This document shows, one piece after another, positions 1-5,413 of a stretch of 7,004 bases of DNA. The DNA is taken from assembly GCA_012838715.1 (NCBI GenBank), contig DUOR01000391.1, positions 1 through 7,004 of the forward strand, given 5' to 3'. A model generated the notes under the pieces. The model worked only from the letters and a program-made list of their open reading frames with translations, did not search any database and was not told the DNA's origin. The stretch comes from Actinomycetales bacterium. GTDB lineage: Bacteria > Actinomycetota > Actinomycetes > Mycobacteriales > Mycobacteriaceae. Within the stretch, counting starts at the first letter, position 1, and every line of letters starts with the position of its first letter. The position numbers were made by a program, and so were the translations under genes.

Positions 1-281
1 ACCCCGCCGCCGACTCGGCCGGTGGCCCGGACGCCGGGGCCCAGTCGAACTCTGGCGGCGCGACCGCCGCGGGCGGGCAGCAGATGGGCAAGTACGGCCC
101 CATCGGTCAGATGCCCGCGATGCCGCAGCAGAACCCGACGGCCCAGAACCCGGCGGCCCAGAATCAGGCCGCTCAGAACCCGGCGGCCCCGCAGCCGGGC
201 GCCCAGCAGCCCGCCGGGAACCCCGGTGAGCAGGGTGGCCAGGCCGGCGGCTTCAACTGGGCCGACGACGACGTCCTTTAG
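1..281 (+). CDS. tatB: Probable TatB C-terminal tail (5'-truncated)
   Basis: Only the last 92 codons are in the window. The frame is open from base 3 and ends in TAG at 279-281. What is visible is a low-complexity tail rich in Pro, Gln, Asn, Ala and Gly. It contains a pentapeptide repeat of the form Q-N-P-A-A (129-188) and ends in the acidic motif FNWADDDVL. No membrane helix or catalytic motif is in the visible part. Assignment to TatB, the Tat-translocase subunit that receives twin-arginine precursors at the inner membrane, rests on two points. Actinobacterial TatB proteins carry a short N-terminal helix followed by a long disordered tail. The order tatB-mrp-corA also matches my memory of mycobacterial and corynebacterial chromosomes. 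Another secreted or membrane protein with a Pro/Gln-rich tail cannot be excluded, because the diagnostic N-terminus is missing. The gene converges on the flavoprotein gene, with 66 bases between stop codons. Confidence 0.5.
   Translation, partial: PAADSAGGPDAGAQSNSGGATAAGGQQMGKYGPIGQMPAMPQQNPTAQNPAAQNQAAQNPAAPQPGAQQPAGNPGEQGGQAGGFNWADDDVL
129..203 (+). repeat. 15-bp tandem coding repeat (QNPAA units)
   Basis: Four in-frame 15-base units start at 129, 144, 159 and 174. Degenerate units follow at 189 (PQPGA) and just after at 204 (QQPAG). The units at 144-158 and 174-188 are identical (CAGAACCCGGCGGCC). They encode a flexible pentapeptide repeat in the C-terminal tail of the probable TatB. Such repeats can change copy number by slippage. 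Confidence 0.7.
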
Positions 282-347
282 AACGGCGTCCCCTTAGGAC
301 ACTCCTGCCGAAACTTCTTGGGCGACGCTCCTACGCCGGCGCCACAA

Positions 348-1394
348 CTACGGCGCGAGGTCGGCGAGGATGTCCGCCGCCGAGGCCTCGCGGCAGTTCG
401 CGTTGCCGGTGCCGGCCCACAGGTTCAGGTTCTCCGCGTCACCGTTCTCGGCGGCCGCCGAGCGAATCGGCGACGTCAGGTAGTGCAGCTGCGGGTACGC
501 CTCCGGCGCGATATCGGTGTAGGCGCGCGTGAAGTCATTGACCAGGGCGCGGGCCGGACGACCGGAGAAGCAGCGCGTCAGCACGGTGTCGCGGTCATGG
601 TCCAGCAGGGCGCGACGGTGCGCGTCGCGGGTGCCGGCCTCGGTCGCCGTCAGCAGCAGGGTGCCCACTTGGACGGCGGTGGCGCCGGCCGATAGGAGCT
701 CCTCGACGTCGTCACGCGTGCCGACGCCACCCGCGGCGACGATCTCCGGAAGGTCGCCCCGGGGCGACAGCTCCTCGACGACGGCCTTCAGCGCGTCGAG
801 GGTCGACATGCCCTCGGGTTCCTCGTCGACGGTGAACGTCGACTGGTGGCCGCCCGCGCCGATGCCCTGCACGATGAGGAAGTCGACGCCGATGTCCAGC
901 GCCCGCTGCGCATCGCGCGGGTTCGTCACCGTCGCGCCGAGCGTGGTGCCGACGCGGTGCAGTGCGTCGATGACGTTGACCGTCGGCAGGCCGAAGGTGA
1001 AGGTCACGACGGGAACCCGGTTGTCGGCGTTGGTGAGCAGGAAAATCTTGTCGATCCACTCGTCGTCCGTCCACGCCGGATCCTCCGGCAGGTCGACGTC
1101 GGGGAAGTCCTCCGCGAGCCGATCGTGGAAGTCGTCCCACCCGGCGTCGATGTCCGCGTTCGGCACGAACAGGTTCACGCCGAAGGGGGCCGGGGACCCG
1201 TCGGAGGTGTCGTCGGCAAGCAAATCGCGGGTGGCGGCGACCTTCTCGGCGAGCTGATCCGGCGACAGGTACCCCGCCGCCAACATGCCGAGGCCACCCG
1301 CGCGGGACACCGCGGCGACGAGCTCCGGCGTCGACGGGCCACCGGCCATCGGGGCGCCGACGAGGGGAAGGGACAGATCGCGGAAAGACAACAT
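348..1394 (-). CDS. Nitronate monooxygenase family flavoprotein (NMO / 2-nitropropane dioxygenase-like)
   Basis: A predicted cytosolic FMN-dependent TIM-barrel oxygenase of 348 aa, the usual family length. Family members oxidise alkyl nitronates such as propionate-3-nitronate to carbonyl compounds and nitrite. The physiological substrate here is unknown. Visible motifs, numbered from the ATG, are [10 protein letters not shown] (10-19), GVNLFV (72-77), VTFTFG (130-135), VQGIGAGGH (175-183) with probable catalytic His183, AAGGV (220-224) and AVQVGT (240-245) at the FMN phosphate site, and LWAGTG near the end. The usual Glu in the E-A-G-G-H motif is Gly179 here. The ATG at 1392-1394 is chosen because it sits just before the first beta strand. 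A GTG at 1398-1400 with GAAGG 8 bases upstream is an alternative that adds two residues. The open frame extends to 1598, but that part overlaps the mrp end and the terminator and is not protein-like. The gene lies behind the mrp terminator, so it is probably transcribed separately. Confidence 0.88.
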   Translation of the reverse strand: MLSFRDLSLPLVGAPMAGGPSTPELVAAVSRAGGLGMLAAGYLSPDQLAEKVAATRDLLADDTSDGSPAPFGVNLFVPNADIDAGWDDFHDRLAEDFPDVDLPEDPAWTDDEWIDKIFLLTNADNRVPVVTFTFGLPTVNVIDALHRVGTTLGATVTNPRDAQRALDIGVDFLIVQGIGAGGHQSTFTVDEEPEGMSTLDALKAVVEELSPRGDLPEIVAAGGVGTRDDVEELLSAGATAVQVGTLLLTATEAGTRDAHRRALLDHDRDTVLTRCFSGRPARALVNDFTRAYTDIAPEAYPQLHYLTSPIRSAAAENGDAENLNLWAGTGNANCREASAADILADLAP

Positions 1395-1401
1395 GTGCAC
1401 A

Positions 1402-1407
1402 ACGATA
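1402..1407 (-). promoter_or_regulatory. Candidate -10 box for the NMO-type gene
   Basis: The minus strand reads TATCGT, ending 7 bases before the ATG at 1394. That would put the transcription start on or next to the start codon, giving a leaderless or near-leaderless mRNA. I see no convincing -35. The competing reading is a ribosome site GAAGG in the same stretch, serving the GTG at 1400. Weak evidence alone. Confidence 0.25.
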
Positions 1408-1465
1408 ACCTTCGCGCGCGGATGCGCGACCCGGGGAAGCACCGTGGTCGCGGAGGGCGAACGCG

Positions 1466-1496
1466 AAAACCGGGGCACCCCGCAGGATGCCCCGGT
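1466..1496 (-). terminator. Rho-independent terminator after mrp
   Basis: On the minus strand a perfect 9-bp stem, ACCGGGGCA paired with TGCCCCGGT (1469-1477 with 1488-1496), encloses a 10-base loop. TTTT follows directly at its 3' side (1469-1466). The U tract lies only on this side, so it terminates leftward transcription. It starts 53 bases after the mrp stop codon and separates the mrp cluster from the NMO-type gene. Confidence 0.85.
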
Positions 1497-1510
1497 CATC
1501 GGGGAATGGT

Positions 1511-1540
1511 CGGCCGGATCCGCGGCTGCGCGCCCGGCCG
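1511..1540 (-). other. Second stem-loop between mrp stop and terminator
   Basis: CGGCCGG (1511-1517) is the exact inverse of CCGGCCG (1534-1540), with a 16-base loop. It has no T tract. It lies 8 bases beyond the mrp stop codon and ahead of the terminator hairpin, so the mrp mRNA 3' end could carry two hairpins. It may help pausing or protect the 3' end. It may also be chance in GC-rich DNA. Confidence 0.4.
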
Positions 1541-1548
1541 GTGCAGCC

Positions 1549-2682
1549 CTACTTCGGCGTGACGCCCAGGCCCAGCGACTTGCCGGCCAGCGACTCACGG
1601 CGCGTGTACAGCTTGTCCGCGATGGACGTCAGCGACTTCGCCGCCGCCGACTCCGGCTCCGCCAGCACGATCGGGGTGCCGGCGTCGCCGCCCTCGCGCA
1701 GGCGCGGATCCAGCGGGACCTGGCCCAGCAGCGGAACCTCGGCGCCGGTGATGCGGGTCAGGCGGTGCGACACGGTCTCGCCGCCGCCGGTGCCGAAAAC
1801 CTCCATCTTCGAGCCGTCCGGCAGCTCCATCCAGCTCATGTTCTCGATGACGCCCGCGATGCGCTGGCGGGTCTGCAGCGAAATGGTGCCCGCGCGCTCG
1901 GCGACCTCGGCCGCCGCCATCTGCGGGGTGGTCACGATGAGCAGCTCCGCGTTCGGCACCAGCTGCGCCACCGAAATGGCGATGTCGCCGGTTCCCGGGG
2001 GCAGGTCGAACAGCAGCACGTCCAGGTCACCCCAGAACACGTCGGCCAGGAACTGCTGGATGGCGCGGTGCAGCATCGGGCCACGCCACACGACCGGCGC
2101 ATTGTCGTCGACGAAATGGCCGATGGAAATCAGGGACACGCCATGCGCCTGCGGCGGCATGATCATGTCGTCGACCTGATGCGGCTTGTCCTCCGAGCCC
2201 ATCATGTGCGGCACCGAGTGGCCGTACACGTCGGCGTCCAGCACGCCCACGGCCAGGCCCTTCTTCGCCAGCGCCGCCGCCAGGTTCACCGTCACCGACG
2301 ACTTGCCCACGCCGCCCTTGCCCGACGCCACCGCATACACGCGGGTCGTCGAGTTCGGCTGCGCGAACGGGATGACCGGCTCCGAGGCCGAACCGCGGAC
2401 CGCGTTGCGGAACTCGCGGCGCTGCTCGTCGTTCATCACGTCGGTGCTGACGGTGACCGCACCGACGCCGTCGATGCCCTCCACCGCCTCCTTCGTGTTG
2501 TCGACGATGGTGTTCTTCATCGGGCACGCCGCGATGGTGAGGTACACCTCGACCGCGACATCGTTGTTCTCCGCGATATCAATGGACTTGACCATGCCGA
2601 TCTCGGTGATCGGACGGCGGACCTCGGGATCTTCGACGGTCGCCAGCGCGGTACGGACCTGGGCTTCAGTAATCGTGGACAT
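1549..2682 (-). CDS. mrp: Mrp/ApbC/NBP35-family P-loop ATPase (Fe-S carrier family)
   Basis: A cytosolic 377-aa ATPase of the family that binds and delivers iron-sulfur clusters to apo-proteins. A MIP18/DUF59 domain spans about residues 4-80, with the conserved TIAACP around Cys53. A linker to about 113 leads to a MinD-type NTPase domain. This carries the deviant Walker [11 protein letters not shown] (120-129), [14 protein letters not shown] (149-162) and DLPPGTGD (226-233). The C-terminal CxxC that bridges a cluster between subunits in E. coli Mrp and NBP35 is absent. After ENMSW (280-284) the chain reads [17 protein letters not shown], and Cys53 is the only cysteine in the protein. I believe other actinobacterial Mrp proteins share this, but could not check. 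It is the third gene of the leftward cluster, 21 bases after the DUF1003 stop. No ribosome site has normal spacing; GAGGG is 15 bases from the ATG. The intrinsic terminator follows. Confidence 0.95.
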   Translation of the reverse strand: MSTITEAQVRTALATVEDPEVRRPITEIGMVKSIDIAENNDVAVEVYLTIAACPMKNTIVDNTKEAVEGIDGVGAVTVSTDVMNDEQRREFRNAVRGSASEPVIPFAQPNSTTRVYAVASGKGGVGKSSVTVNLAAALAKKGLAVGVLDADVYGHSVPHMMGSEDKPHQVDDMIMPPQAHGVSLISIGHFVDDNAPVVWRGPMLHRAIQQFLADVFWGDLDVLLFDLPPGTGDIAISVAQLVPNAELLIVTTPQMAAAEVAERAGTISLQTRQRIAGVIENMSWMELPDGSKMEVFGTGGGETVSHRLTRITGAEVPLLGQVPLDPRLREGGDAGTPIVLAEPESAAAKSLTSIADKLYTRRESLAGKSLGLGVTPK

Positions 2683-2690
2683 CGCGTTGG

Positions 2691-2696
2691 ATCTTA
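2691..2696 (-). promoter_or_regulatory. Candidate internal -10 box upstream of mrp
   Basis: The minus strand reads TAAGAT within GGATAAGATCC, ending 8 bases before the mrp ATG at 2682. A start 6-7 bases downstream would give an almost leaderless mrp mRNA, which fits the lack of a well-placed Shine-Dalgarno sequence. There is no good -35 at 17 bases. mrp may therefore have its own promoter besides read-through from mgtE-DUF1003. Confidence 0.3.
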
Positions 2697-2703
2697 TCCC
2701 TCT

Positions 2704-3297
2704 TCATTCCGGGCATTGGACGCCGGGTGGGGGGTCACCGGGCGCGGGATGGGGATCGACGGCCGGGCCGCGATCCTCCTCGTACAGGCGAGCTTCGATG
2801 CGCTCGAGGACGTTCGTCAAATCATCCAGTTCGCGGCGCAGGTAATCACGGGTGACGGCCTCACCGACCGCGGCGCGCACGCCGGCGATCTCCCGGGCCA
2901 GGAACTCCGTGTCCGCCTTGGTTTCCGCCGCGCGCCGACGGTCCTCGTTGACGCTCGCGCGGTCGCGGTCCTCCTGCCGGTTCTGCGCCAGCAGAATCAG
3001 CGGCGCGGCGTACGCGGCCTGCGTGGAGAACGCCAGGTTCAGCAGGATGAACGGGTACGGGTCCCAGTTCCACCACATGCCGCCGATGTTCAGCGCAATC
3101 CAGACGATGACGATGATCGTCTGGTACGCCAGGTACTTGCCGGTGCCGAGGAAGCGGGCGATGCTCTCCGCCACCTCGCCGACGCGGTCGCCGTCGAAGT
3201 CGATGTACTTCTTCCGCCTCGCGACGACCGGAGTGTCGATTTCCAGCCGGTCCGCATGCTCGCGCCGATCGATGTGCTCGCGACGATTCTTCGCCAT
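2704..3297 (-). CDS. DUF1003 family two-helix inner-membrane protein
   Basis: A 197-aa protein of unknown function. It has a basic N-terminus (RREHIDRREHAD, 5-16) and two membrane helices, about 55-73 (after GTGKYLAYQT) and about 82-103. These flank the family signature PFILLNLAFSTQAAYAAPLI (82-101), followed by AQNRQEDRDR (104-113). The rest of the C-terminal half (about 114-175) is charged, helical and probably coiled coil. The tail is proline-rich (PHPAPGDPPPGV). Both ends are predicted cytosolic. The ATG lies 3 bases after the MgtE-like stop codon (TAA CCC ATG). AAAGGA at 3309-3314, inside the end of the upstream gene, is 11 bases away, so the two genes are probably translationally coupled. 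DUF1003 proteins lie next to pore-less MgtE-like proteins in other actinobacteria (from memory). The pair may therefore work together, with DUF1003 as the membrane partner. That role is inference. Confidence 0.88.
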   Translation of the reverse strand: MAKNRREHIDRREHADRLEIDTPVVARRKKYIDFDGDRVGEVAESIARFLGTGKYLAYQTIIVIVWIALNIGGMWWNWDPYPFILLNLAFSTQAAYAAPLILLAQNRQEDRDRASVNEDRRRAAETKADTEFLAREIAGVRAAVGEAVTRDYLRRELDDLTNVLERIEARLYEEDRGPAVDPHPAPGDPPPGVQCPE

Positions 3298-3300
3298 GGG

Positions 3301-4668
3301 TTACGCGGTCCTTTCCGGGCGGTTGCCGTCGCGGATGGTGCCGGCGGAGCGGCCGCCGACGGAGCGTCCGCCGGAGGCGCGGCCGCCGGGGGAGTGCGGC
3401 TTGCCGGGACGGATGCCGTCCTCGCGCCAGTCGTCGGGGAGCATGTGGTCGAGGAGGTCATCGACGGACAGCGCACCGAGCAGGTGCCCCTCGTCGTCGA
3501 CGACCGGGCCGCACACCAGGTTGTACGTGGCGAAGTAGCGGGCGGCGGTGTCATCGTCGTCCTCCGCGCACAACGGCGGCAGATCCGGGTCGAGGATGCC
3601 GCCGATCTGCGTCGACGGCGGCTCCCGCAGCAACTTCTGCAGGTGCACGCAGCCCAGGTACCGGCCCGTCGGCGTCGCCGTCGGCGGGCGCACCACGAAC
3701 ACCATCGACGCCAACGACGTCGGCAACTCCGGGTCCCGCGCACGGGCCAGCGCCTCCGCCACCGTCGTCGACGGCTGCAGGATCAACGGGTCCGAGGTCA
3801 TCAGGCCACCCACGGAATCCGGCTCGAAGACCATCAGCCGGCGCACCGCCTGGCGTTCCTCGGGCTCCATCAGCTCCAGCAGGACGTCCGCCCGCTCGTC
3901 GTCAAGCTCATGGAGAAGGTCGGCGGCGTCGTCCGGGTCCATCTCCTCGAGGATGTCCGCCGCACGTTCGATGGTGAGGTCGTCCAGGACCTCGGCCTGG
4001 TCGTCGTCGGGAAGCTCCTGGATGATGTCCGCCAGCAGCTCGTCGTCCAGGGCCTCCGCGATGCGGCGGCGACGCTCCGGCGCCATCTCGCCCATCGCCA
4101 CCGCGACGTCGGCGGGGCGCATCTCGTGGAACTCCGCGATGAGCTCCGTGTCATGGTCCGACGGGGCCGCCCCCGCGCCCAGCCCATGCACGTGATTCCA
4201 CGGCGCCACCGCCACCGGGCGGCGCCCGCGCAAACCCTTCTTCGGGCCCAGCACGGCAACGCGCGTGAGCACCCAATCGCGGGTGCGCATCCGCTCCATC
4301 TCCACGTCCGTCACCTCCTGCGGCACACCATGGAGATGATCCAAATCCGGGTCATCGATGCGGACCTTCGAGCCCACCAAATCCCCCAGAATCGTCGACT
4401 CGCCCGGCCGCGGCTTGAACGCGCGCATGGACACCTGACCCGAATTCAGCAGAATCTCCGTCGGCTCCACAGCCGCCACCCGGCCCATCGGCAGGAACAC
4501 CCGCCGCTTGTCCGTCATCTGCACCACCAGGCCCAACGCCAACGACGGCGCCCCCGACGGCCGCAACCGCACCACCACATCACGCGCCCGCCCGATGGCG
4601 TCGCCATCCGGGTTACGCACGAACATGCCGGCCAACCGGCCCGCGTACACACGGCTGATGCTTGTCAT
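3301..4668 (-). CDS. PRC-barrel / MgtE N-domain / CBS-pair protein without a transmembrane channel
   Basis: 455 aa, resembling the cytosolic half of the MgtE Mg2+ channel. Order: a PRC-barrel-like beta domain at about 8-90 (LAGMFVRNPDG, then VVQMTDKRRVFLPMGRVAAV); a linker with further strands to about 165; the acidic helical MgtE N-domain at about 172-285 with repeats such as LLADIIQELPDDDQAEVLDD; a CBS pair at about 288-412 opening with GGLMTSDPLILQPSTTVAEA; then a Gly/Arg/Ser tail (420-455). In true MgtE the N-domain and CBS pair bind Mg2+ and gate the pore. Here the chain ends where the five membrane helices should begin, so it cannot transport by itself. It is more likely a Mg2+- or nucleotide-responsive regulator. 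It has the same layout as M. tuberculosis Rv1232c as I recall it. It heads the leftward cluster and is followed at 3 bases by DUF1003. No Shine-Dalgarno precedes the ATG. Confidence 0.88.
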   Translation of the reverse strand: MTSISRVYAGRLAGMFVRNPDGDAIGRARDVVVRLRPSGAPSLALGLVVQMTDKRRVFLPMGRVAAVEPTEILLNSGQVSMRAFKPRPGESTILGDLVGSKVRIDDPDLDHLHGVPQEVTDVEMERMRTRDWVLTRVAVLGPKKGLRGRRPVAVAPWNHVHGLGAGAAPSDHDTELIAEFHEMRPADVAVAMGEMAPERRRRIAEALDDELLADIIQELPDDDQAEVLDDLTIERAADILEEMDPDDAADLLHELDDERADVLLELMEPEERQAVRRLMVFEPDSVGGLMTSDPLILQPSTTVAEALARARDPELPTSLASMVFVVRPPTATPTGRYLGCVHLQKLLREPPSTQIGGILDPDLPPLCAEDDDDTAARYFATYNLVCGPVVDDEGHLLGALSVDDLLDHMLPDDWREDGIRPGKPHSPGGRASGGRSVGGRSAGTIRDGNRPERTA

Positions 4669-4674
4669 GAAATC

Positions 4675-4680
4675 AGCTTA
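4675..4680 (-). promoter_or_regulatory. Candidate -10 box, leaderless promoter of the MgtE-like gene
   Basis: The minus strand reads TAAGCT, then GATTTC, then the ATG at 4668. With 6 bases between the box and the A of ATG, transcription would start on the start codon itself. No purine-rich ribosome site is present upstream, which fits leaderless translation, common in actinobacteria. No recognisable -35 is seen in the GC-rich sequence upstream. Confidence 0.4.
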
Positions 4681-4729
4681 ACCGCCGACCCCGCACCAAC
4701 CCCGCCGAACCGACCCGGGGCCCGGCCGG

Positions 4730-4784
4730 TTGCGGGCGCGGCCACCCGGACGATTGCGGGCCCCGCCACCCGGCCCGCCACCCG
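4730..4784. repeat. Imperfect 20-bp direct repeat in the divergent intergenic region
   Basis: TTGCGGGCGCGGCCACCCGG (4730-4749) recurs as TTGCGGGCCCCGCCACCCGG (4754-4773), 18 of 20 bases identical and 24 bases apart. A third partial copy, CCCGCCACCCG, is at 4774-4784. The array ends 4 bases before the stress-type -35 element at 4788. It lies upstream of both divergent genes, so it could be an operator array or simply a decayed tandem duplication. Confidence 0.5.
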
Positions 4785-4787
4785 CAC

Positions 4788-4816
4788 GGGAACATTCATT
4801 CGGTTTCGCACGTTGG
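4788..4816 (+). promoter_or_regulatory. SigE/SigH-type (ECF stress sigma) promoter of the general stress gene
   Basis: GGGAACA begins at 4788 and CGTTGG spans 4811-4816. There are 17 bases between GGAAC (4789-4793) and CGTT (4811-4814), or 18 to GTT. This matches the GGAA(C/T)-N17-19-GTT pattern known for actinobacterial SigE/SigH regulons. Transcription would start near 4822-4824, giving a leader of about 40 bases with a good ribosome site. The downstream product belongs to a general-stress family, which strengthens the call. No housekeeping-type -35/-10 pair is obvious here. Confidence 0.6.
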
Positions 4817-4849
4817 AACACATGAACACATGACAATCCCGCCACCAGC

Positions 4850-4854
4850 AGGAG
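4850..4854 (+). promoter_or_regulatory. Ribosome binding site deciding the start at 4863
   Basis: AGGAG followed by 8 bases and ATG at 4863. This favours 4863 over the in-frame ATG at 4830, which has no such site and would add 11 residues, and over ATG 4869, which is 14 bases away. Confidence 0.7.
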
Positions 4855-4862
4855 CCGCACGA

Positions 4863-5357
4863 ATGACCATGCCCAACCGCCCCGCCAACCGCAGCTACGG
4901 CCGCGGAACCCCCGAGCCCCCCGAAGGCTGGCCGGTCGGCAGTTTCCCCACGTACGCGCAGGCGCAGGCCGCCGTCGACGAACTCAGCGACCGCAATGAA
5001 TTCCCCGTCAGCGACCTCACCATCGTCGGCGTCGACCTGATGCAGGTCGAGCGCGTCGTCGGCCGCCTGACCTGGGGCAAGGTCATCGGCGGCGGCGCCC
5101 TGTACGGCGTGTGGCTGGGCCTGTTCTTCGGCCTGCTCCTCGGCCTGTTCAACCCGAACTGGGTGGCGCCGCTGGTCGTCGGCGTCGTCGCGGGCGCCGT
5201 CTTCGGCATCGTCCTCGCCGCCGTCCCGTACGGCATGCAGCAGGGCCGCCGCGACTTCGCGTCGACCACCGAAATCGTGGCGCAACGCTACGACATCCTC
5301 TGCGACCCCAAGACCGCCGAGAAGGCGCGGAACATTCTGGCGCGCCGGAACCTGTAG
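4863..5357 (+). CDS. General stress protein 17M-like small membrane protein
   Basis: 164 aa. The N-terminal part carries the family opening PVGSFPTYAQAQAAVDEL (24-41), then FPVSDLTIVGVDLMQVERV (47-65) and the GRLTWGKV turn (67-74). This matches the YflT/GSP17M-type heat- and stress-induced domain, related to Rv1234 of M. tuberculosis as I recall it. Two glycine-rich membrane helices follow, at about 76-96 (with YGVWLGLFFGLLLGLF) and about 100-124 (with VVAGAVFGIVLAAVPYGM). A short cytosolic tail contains FASTTEIVAQRYDILCD. The biochemical role of the family is unknown. Small-xxx-small glycine spacing in both helices suggests tight helix packing or oligomerisation. The gene diverges from the MgtE-like gene and converges on corA with 56 bases between stops. 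It is likely under stress sigma control through the promoter at 4788-4816. Confidence 0.85.
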   Translation: MTMPNRPANRSYGRGTPEPPEGWPVGSFPTYAQAQAAVDELSDRNEFPVSDLTIVGVDLMQVERVVGRLTWGKVIGGGALYGVWLGLFFGLLLGLFNPNWVAPLVVGVVAGAVFGIVLAAVPYGMQQGRRDFASTTEIVAQRYDILCDPKTAEKARNILARRNL

Positions 5358-5371
5358 GCGTCGGAAAGCAC

Positions 5372-5393
5372 GGCGGGGGAGCGCGCACCCGCC
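5372..5393. terminator. GC-rich hairpin between convergent stops (possible weak terminator)
   Basis: GGCGGG (5372-5377) pairs with CCCGCC (5388-5393) around a 10-base loop, in the 56 bases between two convergent genes. An alternative pairing, GCGGGG with CCCCGC, is also possible. No T tract is present on either strand, so it is at best a weak, bidirectional or Rho-assisted end point. Confidence 0.35.
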
Positions 5394-5413
5394 CGCCCCG
5401 CGCTACGCGCCCG

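Noticed and set aside
282..347. Terminator between the probable tatB and the NMO-type gene
   Set aside because: Only 4-5 bp stems can be drawn (e.g. GTCC/GGAC, GCGCC/GGCGC) and there is no T tract on either strand.
1395..1598. Upstream extension of the NMO-type gene to an ATG at 1598
   Set aside because: It would translate through the mrp terminator hairpin and overlap the mrp end. The extra 68 residues are Arg/Pro/Ala-rich and precede the normal family N-terminus.
1285..4833. Rightward open frame of 1182 codons antisense to mrp, DUF1003 and the MgtE-like gene
   Set aside because: It is composed mostly of Arg, His, Leu and Val with no domain. It runs opposite several well-recognised genes and is explained by scarcity of stop codons in GC-rich DNA.
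4822..4833. Three-codon ORF MNT (ATG AAC ACA TGA) at the predicted start of the stress transcript, overlapping the ATG at 4830
   Set aside because: Amusing position for a leaderless mini-ORF, but it is too short to distinguish from chance and the transcription start is only predicted.
4830..4862. ATG 4830 as start of the general stress protein
   Set aside because: ATG 4863 has AGGAG at ideal spacing. The 11 extra residues are not conserved-looking.
5358..5370. GCGTCGGAAAGCA after the stress gene stop resembles the 18-bp repeat near 6860
   Set aside because: Only about 12 bases are shared, with no second copy nearby and no dyad. Probably coincidence in this base composition.
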